Assembly (NCBI GenBank): GCA_037042915.1
Contig: CM073203.1
Coordinates: 1,674,001 to 1,738,000 of the forward strand
Origin: Auricularia sp. M13
Lineage: Eukaryota > Basidiomycota > Agaricomycetes > Auriculariales > Auriculariaceae
DNA: 64,000 nucleotides
Direction of reading: 5' to 3'
The notes beneath the pieces are model-generated. The model saw only the letters and a program-made list of their open reading frames with translations, did no database searches and had not been told where the DNA came from. The position numbers and the translations under genes are program-made. This document shows positions 54,601 through 64,000 of this stretch, piece by piece. Position 1 is the stretch's first letter. Each line of letters opens with the position of its first letter.

Positions 54601-57171
54601 GCCATTGTCCGGGCCGTACGGGTACACAATTTCGTGACGGATGAGCAGATTGTCGATCTGCTCGTCCGTCAACTTGGCCGACCACTTGGTGTACAGCGTC
54701 TTGCACTCCTCGGCGCTGTACTTGCCGCGGTTGCCGAGGATATCGTCGAAATTGCGACGCTCTGTACATTCTGCAATCACATCAGCATACGAGACAAGAG
54801 AAAGAAGGAAAAAAAGGTACCCTCGTGCGTGTTGCGGCAGAACTTCTTGAACAGCTCGAGCCGGGTGACTTGACGCGGCTTCTGCAGAAGCCCAATGAGG
54901 GCGCGCAGGCGCTCCGAGCTAACCCCGAGGCTGGCTGAGCCGAGGGTGACCATCTTGGAAAAAAACGTCGCCATAAGGTCCATGGCCTGGCCCTGGCGCG
55001 CTGTGGGACGCCCGGGTCCCAGTTCGTGCTGCAGCTTGGCCTCACGCAGCAAAGTCTTCATGAGGAGCTTGTAGAGGTCGTGGACCTCCTCCTGAGTCGT
55101 GTCCCGGCCAGCAGGCCTGAAGACCTTGTCAAACTCTCTGGCCTCCTGTTCGAGGCGTTCCTCCTCGTCCTGTGGGTCTTCGTCGAACATCAGCACGTCG
55201 GGGATGTCGAATGGCTCGGCGGCGCCGGCGGCGGCGGCGGCGGCAGGATCCAGAGGCGGTGGAGATGGAGGCGCGGGGGTTGACGCGGGCGCGGGTGCGG
55301 GTGCGGGTGCGGCTGCGGCCACGGGCGCAGCGGCAGCACCTCTGCTCTTGCCTTTGCCTTTGCTGGGCTCGGCCATGACCTCGGAGGTCGCGGGGACGGG
55401 CGTGGGCGCGGGCGCAGCTGCGAGCGCAGCGGACGCACTTTTGCTCTTGCTTTTGGCTTTGCTGGCTGCGGGCACGGGCGCGGGCGCGGGCACGGCTGCG
55501 GCTGCAGGCGCAGCGGACGCACTTTTGCTCTTGCTTTTGCGCTTGCTGGCCTCGGGCGAGATCTCTAAGGGCGCGGGAAGGTCGGGCTCGACGTTGCGCT
55601 GCTTGCGCTGCTTGGGCTTGGGCGCGGGCTCTGGAGCAGGCGGAGGAGCGGACGCAGTGGTAGCGTCGGCACTTGCGGGTGCGCCTGCAGGTGCTGCTGC
55701 AGGTGTCGCAGCGGGCACGGCGGTCGGTGTCTCGTCGCCGTCGTCGCTACTGTACTCGCCCAGCAACTCGCCGAGCGTCCGTTTTATGATGGGCTTTGCC
55801 CGCGCCGCGACCGGTGCACCAACGGAGGCAGGCGGCCGTGCTGAGATGGCCGCGGCCAGGGTGGCCTGCTCGGGGGCCGACGCGCGACGGCCGCCCGTTG
55901 CCTTGGCCTTCGACTTCGTAGGCGCTGGTGATGGCGATGCCTGCACCCCAGGAGTTGCGGGTGCGGGTGCGGGTGCGGGCGAAGACGAGGGCGCGGGCGT
56001 GGGCGCGGGTTCGAATGCGACGTGCGGGGAGTCGGGGAACTCGACCTGCTTCTCGCCGACCACGTCGTATGTGTCCTTGGCGTCTGCCTGCATCCGCCGC
56101 AGCCGTTCCCTCACCATATCCGGCGTCATATCGACGAGATCCTCCTTCCGCACCGCCTTGAGGTCGTTCAAGATTATTGACCGGAGTCTGACCCGGTTCG
56201 CTTCTTCCTGCTCTCTCTCCTCTGAATCGCACGGCAGGAAGCTTGCTGTGTAGAGCATTTCCAAGGCTCCCAGGCTGTTGAACGGTTCGAGTTTGAGGCA
56301 CAACTGCCTGTACTCCGGGAAGGTCAGAATAGGCTGCAGAGCTCGTTAGTGCTGATGACTCGCGACAAAAAGACTGTACATACTAAATCCTCAAACAGAT
56401 CATCTTCATCGACCGTTTGCGCGTCGTCGTCGTCCGACTGAGCCACATATTAGAAAAATAAAACACTGGAGATGAAAACCTCACCTGTTCCGACGGAGTC
56501 GGGGTTCGCGCAGGCGGGCTGACGGGCGAGTACGTCGAGTCGACCTCGCTCGTGTCATCGTCGACGGCGCTCATGTTCTTGTCGCCGTCTTTGTCGCCGT
56601 CGTCCTCAGCCGCGATCTTGTCAGCGGCACCCGCGCCCTCGCCCGCAAGCGCGCCCTCGCCCGCGTCGCCGGTGGGTGCGCCGTCAGCGGGGCCCTCGGC
56701 GGCGATCTCCTCGCCGGCCGCGCTCTTGTCGTCGGCGGCGCCCTCGTCGTCCTTGTCGCCCTCGGCGGCGCTCTTGTCGGCGGCGCCCTCGTCGTCCTTG
56801 TCGCCCTCGGCGGCGCTCTCGTCGGCCGCAGCGTCGCCGCGGCCTCGTACTCTGACTCTTCTGCGGCGCTGGACGTGGCGGACTCCTCGGCCGTTTTTCG
56901 CGTCTTCGCCGTCGTCGTCGTTTTTGTCGTCGTCGCCTCTGTCGCTGCTGCTGTCGCGGTGTAGGCTCCTCGCTATGCAAGGCTGTCAGCAAGGCAAAGT
57001 CGTGCGAGAACAAAGGGCGCACCTTCGCAACGGGGCCTTGGTGGCCCTGGTGGCCTTCGTGGCCGTCGTGGCCTTTGCGGTGGGCTTTGCAGCCCGTTTT
57101 GCGGGCGACGCTGCTGGCGCGCTTGCGGCTGCGGCTGCCTTCTTGCGCAGGCTAGCGCGGCGCGGTAGCAT
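51676..57171 (-). CDS. very long Pro/Ala-rich lineage-specific protein
   Basis: About 1,600-1,700 aa from nine or so exons, start MLPRRASLRKKAAAAA at 57171, stop at 51676. In order: a basic Ala/Lys N-terminus; an acidic repeat region with two copies of AADKSAAEGDKDDEG (about 56690-56830); a conserved-looking block starting PILTFPEYRQLCLKLEPFNS; long PAPAPA/SKSKSAS linkers; a helical block LYKLLMKTLLREAKLQHELG; a block ERRNFDDILGNRGKYSAEEC; DYLAAFYHFDSTLFIAGSRI; an MSARGETAEHEGN exon with VLYYPDVDEPVPAGKIAIWT; an ordered domain beginning THVKIPLPQNDGIPLAAMMT; and a basic, Pro-rich C-terminal half. A 51-nt intron (GTAAGT...CACAG, about 52414-52464) splits the last part. Introns contain hexamer arrays. 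Nuclear scaffold-like composition; no family recognised. Confidence 0.65.
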
Positions 57172-58550
57172 CCTGCGCTGCCTGTCAGCACTGCAAGCAG
57201 GGCGGTAAACGCCCAGGCGCACCTGGGGAGGTAGGGGCGGGCGCGGGGTGAGCGGGGGCGAGGTTGGGATTACGGATCAAGAGACGGAATCGGAGTTCCA
57301 TTTCGCGTGCCCCCGGTGTACCAGTGGGTCCTCAAACGCCCCCAGAGGCATGAGAAATAGTAGACAACGCCATAAACACGTGTCTAATACAGTTGGAGAT
57401 AGTGGGGCAAAGAAATTCGGTCACAATATCGGCTCAATTGATCCCTACAAGGTTTATTATCCCGGAGGTGACCCTGAACGAACTCTCTCGGTTGCAATAA
57501 GGCTGAACTAACTCTAATGTAGCCTTGAATCAGTCCTTGATAAGGACAGCAAGTCCTCTTGCACTTGCGGCTGCGCTTGCGTCGCGGTTCTGACTGCGTG
57601 CGCAACTGCGTGTGTCTATGGAGCGTTCTCACTCGTGCCTCAGTCAACTATGCAGCAGTGACGGATTCTGCAACCTGAGACTTATGTCTGCAATACATAT
57701 CAATGTCCTCACTGTCAAATATAGCACGGTGTAAGTGTTGGGAGGTTGAAGTGTGTTCTGGTCAGTGCATTCATGCATGGCACTCGAAGCACCAGTGAGT
57801 TATACAGCGTCTCCCACCTGTTTCCAGGCGTGCTTTTGCTGGAAGGACACTGCTGTCAGTGAGAATGAGTAGGCTCAGCTGTGTCTAGGATGTGAGGCGC
57901 ACCATTCATAGCCTGCACAGTCTGCAGTGCGATGCTCAGTGACTTGCTGCAGGGAACAGCTCGAGTGAGCACTACGCTGCAGCTGCATGCGCAGTCCTGA
58001 CTGCCTTGGTGTGCGGGATTTCACGCTGTATTTCCCTGGCGCACCTCAGTACAATACATATGTAGTTTCATCGAATAAAGGCTCATGAGACAGTGCTGTG
58101 GACATTGAGGTACTGGGTGTAAGCTGTTTGAACAAGAATACCACAGCTGCTGCATACACAACCATCCCACGCGTTTTCCTTGACCCCTTGCACAGGATGG
58201 ACAGTAGATGATCTTAGGACACTGGAATAAGACTGGATGTGCGTACGGTGGGCTGGTTGTTCGACGACTCGATCTGCTTTGCATGAATCTGTATCCTTAA
58301 CCCAACTGAACAAAACCATCACAAAGTCTTCCACTACTTGCCTCTCAAAGCTCTCTCACCACCTCAAGAGACTCTGACTTGCATCTAAACTGTACTCGTA
58401 TGAGGGGTCAAGACTTGCATGCATCGTTGGGGCGATAATCGCCATTACAGACCGCGAAGAGCAGGGTATTAGTGCTCAGTGTAATGCTCAGTGTAATCAA
58501 ACTTCACTGATTAGAACACTTTCGACCCTAATGCAAAGCAAATCAAATAC
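57172..58550. other. intergenic, nothing recognised
   Basis: Lower GC than its surroundings, with many CAGTGAG/CACTGTC-like motifs but no domain-bearing frame, clear terminal repeat or tandem array. It may hold decayed transposon sequence. Confidence 0.45.
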
Positions 58551-58752
58551 AATGCGCGCGCGCGCATTACCTTGCGCTTTCTAATGCGTTTGCGCGCGCA
58601 TTAGACTTGCGCTTTCTAATGCGTTTGCGCGCGCATTAGACTTGCGCTTTCTAATGCGTTTGCGAGCGCATTAGACTTGCGGTTTCTAATGCGTTTGCGA
58701 GCGCATTAGACTTGCGGTTTCTAATGCGTTTGCGAGCGCATTAGACTTGCCT
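58551..58752. repeat. 35-bp tandem repeat made of a palindrome
   Basis: About five copies of a 35-bp unit containing CTAATGCGTTTGCG, then CGCATTAG, then ACTTGCG. The 8-bp arms CTAATGCG/CGCATTAG are inverted, so each unit can form a hairpin. Unit variants (TTGCGCGCG, TTGCGAGCG) are ordered along the array, as in stepwise amplification. Confidence 0.85.
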
Positions 58753-59223
58753 TTGCTGTGGGGTTTGCTAATGCATTTGGCCTTGAATCCTGGTGCTATT
58801 CTAATGCGGTTTTCTCCGGATTACTTTCTGGATTGCCTCTTGTTTTGCAACCGCGTTTTGCCGCGGGTTTCGCCGTGCTACTGTCTGACCTGTAATACGG
58901 TTTCTCCCGCTTGACTTTGTGCGTTTCTTGAGTCCGGCCTCTTCCGAAATCGATTTCTTCGCCACACATTTTCCCCTCAACACATTTATGACTTGTAATA
59001 TGATATGGCACCGCCTTAAATAGGACATCAAAAATATTTTTCATACATATTTTTGAAATGGTACATGTGGCAGCAAGCTGCTTCAACACACTTAAAAAAA
59101 TGTCGAGGGTCACGCAAGTGCGTGTTGCGGGTGCGGGCGCGGGCGCGGGTGTGGCCGCGGGTACAGCCGCGCGCTCCACGGCATTTGCCGTTGCAGAAGG
59201 AACCAAGCTTTCTGCCAGCCAAA

Positions 59224-62200
59224 TTACAAAGGATCAACATTATTATCTACTACAGGAACATGCCTACAAATGAGATCATACAAATAAACCCGAAACACAG
59301 GAATTAGATCCTCGGACAACCCAGTTGAGCGCCACTGGCGGACTACAGCTGCCATTGTAGCCAGCGCCCAAAGCCCACTGTCCACAAGGCCGTGGACCTG
59401 ATGGGGCTCTGTGGGAGACACCAGTCTTCGCACGTCCCAACGCATAGGCGGTGTTGTTGCGTTCCTTGATGGGACGGACTTGGCGAACCCAAGGAGCGCA
59501 GTGATGAATTGACCAACGCACTAAGAGCAAGTTAGCACTCTGTCTCAGCGGACATCACAGAGACACACCTCCGCATGAATTTCCGCGCGATCCTTGTTGC
59601 CGAAGCAATCATAGAAGTCGATCTTGTTGCAGAGAGGGTACACCACAGCCAGCATCCAGTCGTAGTTCTTCAAGATCGGCACCGCGATGACGTCCTTCCT
59701 CCAAAACTCGGTGCATTCGACCTGCTTGAACACGCGGGTTCGCTCACTTGTGTCGAGCCAGAGTGCGTAGTCGCGAGGGTGAAACACAGCAACGCGGTCT
59801 GAAGCCCCACCGGCGAACTCAGAAATGAGAGCCCTCGTACACGCATATATGGCATCGCCTGAGAGAACGCCAGGAGTGCGCAGCGAGGTGAGAGCTGCAC
59901 AAGTCAGATCCACCCGCGCAAAACCGGACCCGGGCCGCTGCGAGCGCGGCTGCGGCTGCGGCTGCGGGTGCGCTGGAACATAGGCTTGGAGCATGGGGCC
60001 GAGCTCCGAGTCGATATGCGCAGACTTGATCTGTTGAAGGCGGTTTGTGTAAGTATTATGCCGCAAAATCTATATCAAGGATGACTCACCGGCTTGTGGG
60101 CAGCAAAGTCAACAGTTGGTGCAATACCAAGCTCATAGTCGGCCACGCGAACAGAATTGTCCAGAAACGGGTCGTCTTCATCGCTTGAATCGCCGTCGTC
60201 GTCGTCGTCCGAGTCCTCATCAGAGTCAGAGTCCTCGTTCTCCACGCCGTGATGGTGTCGGTGCTGTGGAGTCGGCGGCGGCGTTGAGAGACCCAGTGTG
60301 CGCGGTTGTGTACCGTTCGGCAATGCCAAATTGAACCGAATTGGACCGTGAGATGTCGTTCCAATGTTGGGGCGCGGAGCCTGCCCGACATGGGCCGACA
60401 CTGGTGTTCCAAGCACGGGCCCGGGCGCGGTTGCGGCTGCGGCTGCGGCTGCGGCTGCGGTGGCCTCGACCGCTGCGATGGGCGTTTGCACCGCTTCCTC
60501 CCACCTAGCGAGCGGGATATTGAGCTTCTTGCAGCCCTGAGCAAGGTCTTCCAGACGAGCATACTCCCGCCGCAATAGGGTCACGTAAAGAGCGTCTTAT
60601 GGTGGGTCAATGTTGGCTGCGATAAATTGATAGCTTGACGTACTGCTAGGGTTCATGATCGCCGAGGCAATGGCCTTTGCCTCCAGTGTTAGCCAGTTAA
60701 ACAGTTGCTTCTCCTCGCGAAGTAGGCGCTCCCTCTCAGCAGTGCAACGATCGAGAGCAAGCTGCGCCCGAATCGCAACACGGACAGTCGAGTCTGTCAG
60801 CCACAGACCGTTTCCAGAAGGTAGCCTTGACACCCAGACATCCTCCAGCAGCATCGAGTTGTCGCTCTTGAGCTTCGAAATGTCGGTTGGCAGCTCCTGC
60901 GGAAGGGGGAACGTGCTGCCTGCGGGTAGGAGCTGTCGCACACGCGTGCGCAAAGGTCGTTATAGCGGACGATGGCGCTGTGAACTGCAGGAGTACGGCG
61001 ATTAATCGAAGACCGGACCTTCTGATGCTGCTTGGTGCCTGCAAAGATCGTAGGACGTTAGAACATATAATCCAAGCAACTCACGAACTCACCCAGCGGC
61101 TCGCCAGCACCACCGGCAGCCTGATCGAGGGTCGTACTCGAAAAAACGTCCGGTAATCTTGCGGCGCGCAATGCACTTCGCATCGTAGCACATGATCAAG
61201 GCACGCACAAAGTCCACACCAAGTTCCTGAATGTCGGGAAACTCCTGCTCCACGTTGAGCGAGGCGTACAGCGCATCTGCCTGCCGTGTCAGGTTCGCCA
61301 ATGATTCCCGAAGCTCGTCCAGGTGCGCATTGGGAGATGCAGACGGCACACTGCTGCCGTCGACGGCGGCCTGTGCAACTGCGATGGCTTCCTCGACCGT
61401 GTCGATCTGGTCTTGAAGCGCCATTACAGCCTCCAGCTCCTTGCGCAACCGGGGTGTCCGAGCTGCAAGTCCGTTAGCTTAATCGAACAAGCAGACGTAC
61501 ACGCGCCCGTGCCCGCGCCGCGCCGTAGCAGCGCCCGTAGGCGCGCGCCCGCAGACGTAACAAAACTTACTGCGTCGTACCGCCAATTGAGCTTCGCGTT
61601 GCTCGCGCCACTGCGCCCTCAGGAGTTCCGATGAGCGTCCGGACGCCTCAATGTCCTTCTTTGCCTCCACTTCGCGGTCCTTGACTGCTTTCCACTTTCG
61701 TTGCAGCCACTTGCCCGACTCGTCGCGTATGGCTCTGCCGACCCATTGGATATGCCGATCGAGGGTAATGAGGCGTCCCTTCCTCTGTATAATGTCAATA
61801 TAAATACCAAACAGGTGCAATTCGACTTACCCAAGCACCACGGAGGTTGGTAATCAACCCCCTGAGCCGTGACCACAGCCGTTCAACGCCTTCGCCATCA
61901 GAGAGGCCAAATCCAGGATTCATTCGCGGACTGTACACAATCTGACACTCCCACTGGTGCGCATAGGAGTGCATGGAGCTCGTGGCAAATACCACGAGGG
62001 ACTCCATCAGGGGAATCAGGACGGCATACTGAGGAGGCATTAGCTGAAGTCACGGTGGCATGTGCTGCGGCCGCGCCGCACCCGCACCCGCAGCGCGCCC
62101 GCGGCCGTATCCGCAATGGTGCTCACAGCCAGAACGGTCTTGTGCTGCACACATCCGATGTTGTACAGGTTCAGAATAGTCGCCAGAGACGGAAGGTGGA

Positions 62201-64000
62201 GTTTTGTCCAGATAAACATTGCGAGGGCGTACTTCATCTGTTCTCCCGGTGTGTCGATGTTGCAGACATAGAGTGGCACGTCATGTCGACAGACGATAGC
62301 CATCAAACCGCGGTCGTCGTGCTTCTCACCGCCGGCCTTGATCCGTGACCCGTCCGCCGCGGTATGAGAGCTTTCGCATTGCTTCACTGCGCTTGCGGGC
62401 ACCTCAGTCTTGTACTTGCGAGCAGGGCGCTTCCTGGCTTCGTCGTGTGCGGTACCAACGGCATCGACGAATTCCTTCGGTATAAAGGCCTCGGGCGTGA
62501 ACAGAATCTCTGGGCAGTCACCTGCTGTGACGTTACGTCGGTGGGAGAAGTTGCCATCGACAGCCAGGTGGTAATCACATCTGTTGAGCATAAGTCACAC
62601 CGCACGCAGCCCAGAGCAGAAAATTACATACGTCGACAGCGGAAGTCCAACGAATGCCGTAGCGAAGCACTTTGCGCAACGAGACGCAAGATATCCATCG
62701 ATGTCGGTCCGACCATCAGGAAACAGGCCAAACTTGGCCGCAACAGCAATCCAGTGACGTGCTGGCCCTGTTACCTGTGGCCCACTCGGCGCCGGTCGCG
62801 GACGGGCTGCGGGATGCGGCGGATGCCAGGGCTCTGCCCGTGGAAACCTGTCCATGTCGAACTCAGTGTCAGGGACATCTGACGACCGATCTTCGTCCAT
62901 GGCGTCTTCGTCGAGAACCTCCTCAACGGTCGGGAATGGTATCCGGTGCCGCTGATGCTCGTGGGTGGGCGTTGGAGGCGGGGTCGCAAGTTCGACCGCG
63001 CCTGCGCCCGCGCCCGTGCACGTACCCGTACCCGCGACCGTGACCGCGCTCGCCAGCGATGGATACAGCACGTCTTGCCGGCCTCGAAGAATGCACTTGG
63101 CAGTCCCGGCCTCCTGTCTGGCACGAACGAGGTCGTACCACAGGAGTGCGTCCGTGAGGGCCTTCTTGAATCCCTCCTTGATCGGTTTTCCCTGAAACGG
63201 AAAGAAATTAGCGACTGGGCTGTACTTCACGCACTATTGTTACCTTCTTCGTCCGCAAAATGTAACCATTGCTTCGATGCTGATCTCTGAGCGATGCGGC
63301 GAGAGACTGAACGGAATTGGAAGCATTCCGGATGAGGTCTAGAAATAGATTCAGCAAGTCGATACTAAATGCGTAATGGGGATTGCAAGGAGATGAGGGA
63401 AACAGGCCGCGCTCAGCTAAATAGACTGCATAGCTCATGTGGCTACACGTCCTAACTTCCCGGGTTTCACAGTCTGATATTGTGTGTGAGTAACATCCAA
63501 GCATGGCAAGAAAATTCGCACGCTTCAGGTACACCAGATTAACGCGATGCAGGCGCACTCCACTTGTGCATGCGTCGCCAGGGCATTCTGATAATGTACA
63601 CACTCAGGAAACATCTTCTGTTGTAACTGCGACATACCTTCAGAGCGCGAGAAGACATCGCAGCTGCCGCTACCGGTCCCGCTGCGGGTCCCGCTACCGC
63701 TGCTGCCCATCGCGTCGCCGTAGCTGGATGCGAGATAATGGAGGATCGGGTCGACCAGCTTCGGTAGCAGCTCGTTCCAATGAAAGAACTTGCGCTCCGT
63801 CTTCAGCGTCGGTGGACCTGCGACCCGCTTGCGTTTCGGGGCCGGCGTATAGTCGTAGTCATCTGCTGGGCCAAACGGAATAAAGTCATCCTGCACCTCC
63901 GGAGCAGCGGCGGCCTGTGGAACGGGTGACTCGCGATGAACAGCAGTGCGGGCGCGAACGACACCTGACGCGGGGATTTTGGGGACGACAAACAGCGGCG
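59224..64000 (-). CDS. KDZ transposase fused to Ulp1-like domain, catalytic residues replaced
   Basis: Minus strand, running off the right edge; stop at 59224-59226. N-terminal part (63.9-63.2 kb) has RKFFHWNELLPKLVDPILHY and a GLFPSSPCNPHYAFSIDLLN block typical of KDZ proteins. First Asp is in AVDGNFSHRR (about 62550). The second-Asp block reads LYNIGCV, with AAC at 62162-62160 where KDZ enzymes have Asp. The Glu is kept in GFGLSDGEGVERLWS (about 61910). A helical C-terminal part (61.8-60.6 kb), a polar linker with an Asp/Glu run, and an Ulp1-like domain (60.0-59.2 kb) follow. There the His position reads NYDWMLAVVY (GAC, 59661-59659) and the Cys position VDSGLWAL (AGT, 59377-59379), so two triad residues are gone. 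Frames stay open across many short introns. Fusion of KDZ and Ulp1 is known in fungi; loss of both activities is not typical. Confidence 0.75.

Larger units (their letters stand above)
50160..63710. repeat. dispersed GCGGGT/GCGGGC hexamer arrays
   Basis: Short arrays of the hexamer GCGGGT/C (or its complement) recur at about 50165, 51043-51115, 51540-51600, 52260-52390, 52940-53010, 53600-53640, 53945-54015, 54480-54530, 55260-55330, 55960-56010, 59125-59160, 59940-59972, 60418-60465, 61495-61555, 62060-62105, 62985-63050 and 63660-63710. Some lie in introns (53.6, 54.5, 61.5 and 62.1 kb). Others are in exons, where they encode PAPAPA or related runs. Four GGG blocks with three-base loops make several of them G-quadruplex-capable. 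Confidence 0.8.

Noticed and set aside
55099-56253. 384-codon plus-strand frame
   Set aside because: It is the complement of the Pro/Ala-rich minus-strand gene, and its Gly/Ala runs mirror PAPA codons.
58551-58752. CRISPR-like array
   Set aside because: The units are contiguous, without unique spacers, in a eukaryotic context.

Overview
The window looks like nuclear DNA of a mushroom-forming basidiomycete (Agaricomycetes). The evidence is GC-rich coding sequence cut by many 45-70 nt GT-AG introns with CTRAY-like branch sites, TATA boxes 55-90 bp upstream of several starts, three KDZ-type (Kyakuja-Dileera-Zisupton) transposase genes, chromodomain-bearing Gypsy LTR elements, and several intron-rich low-complexity proteins of a kind that expands in this class. 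I see no rRNA, tRNA, CRISPR array or prokaryotic gene.

Layout. 0.8-1.7 kb: a single-finger C2H2 protein. 3.0-5.6 kb: an array of small palindromes (core GGCRYGCC) split by a 663-bp hAT-like MITE. 5.7-6.2 kb: a small three-exon gene. 6.5-16.6 kb (minus): an Ulp1/C48-like protease gene whose third exon is split by a very young 8.6-kb chromovirus (7318-15936). 16.6-18.8 kb: a perfectly pairable hairpin and a GC-rich satellite. 18.8-29.5 kb: host-type genes (a membrane-anchored protein, two lineage-specific proteins on the minus strand, a CxxC protein). 30.8-33.9 kb: a SWIM-finger KDZ gene. 34.2-42.2 kb (minus): another KDZ gene, split by a shortened LTR element (34388-38575). 42.9-50.1 kb: three host-type genes, one with a MITE full of telomere-like repeats in an intron, and a divergent promoter that again carries the palindromes. 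51.7-57.2 kb (minus): a very long proline/alanine-rich protein. 59.2 kb to the right edge (minus): a KDZ transposase fused to an Ulp1 domain, with substitutions at catalytic positions of both enzymes.

The most unusual signal is shared by the two LTR elements. Each carries an antisense gene between its pol remnant and its 3' LTR. Both genes encode a Cys block with Gal4-like Zn2Cys6 spacing and both have an intron just before the first Cys pair. The autonomous-looking element has this gene open across two introns (about 377 aa). The shortened element has lost reverse transcriptase and integrase but still has a recognisable, broken copy.

Several non-LTR genes change frame once in GC-rich runs. 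Either many of them are pseudogenes or the assembly keeps single-base indels, so the exon models here are tentative in detail although their overall coding content is clear.
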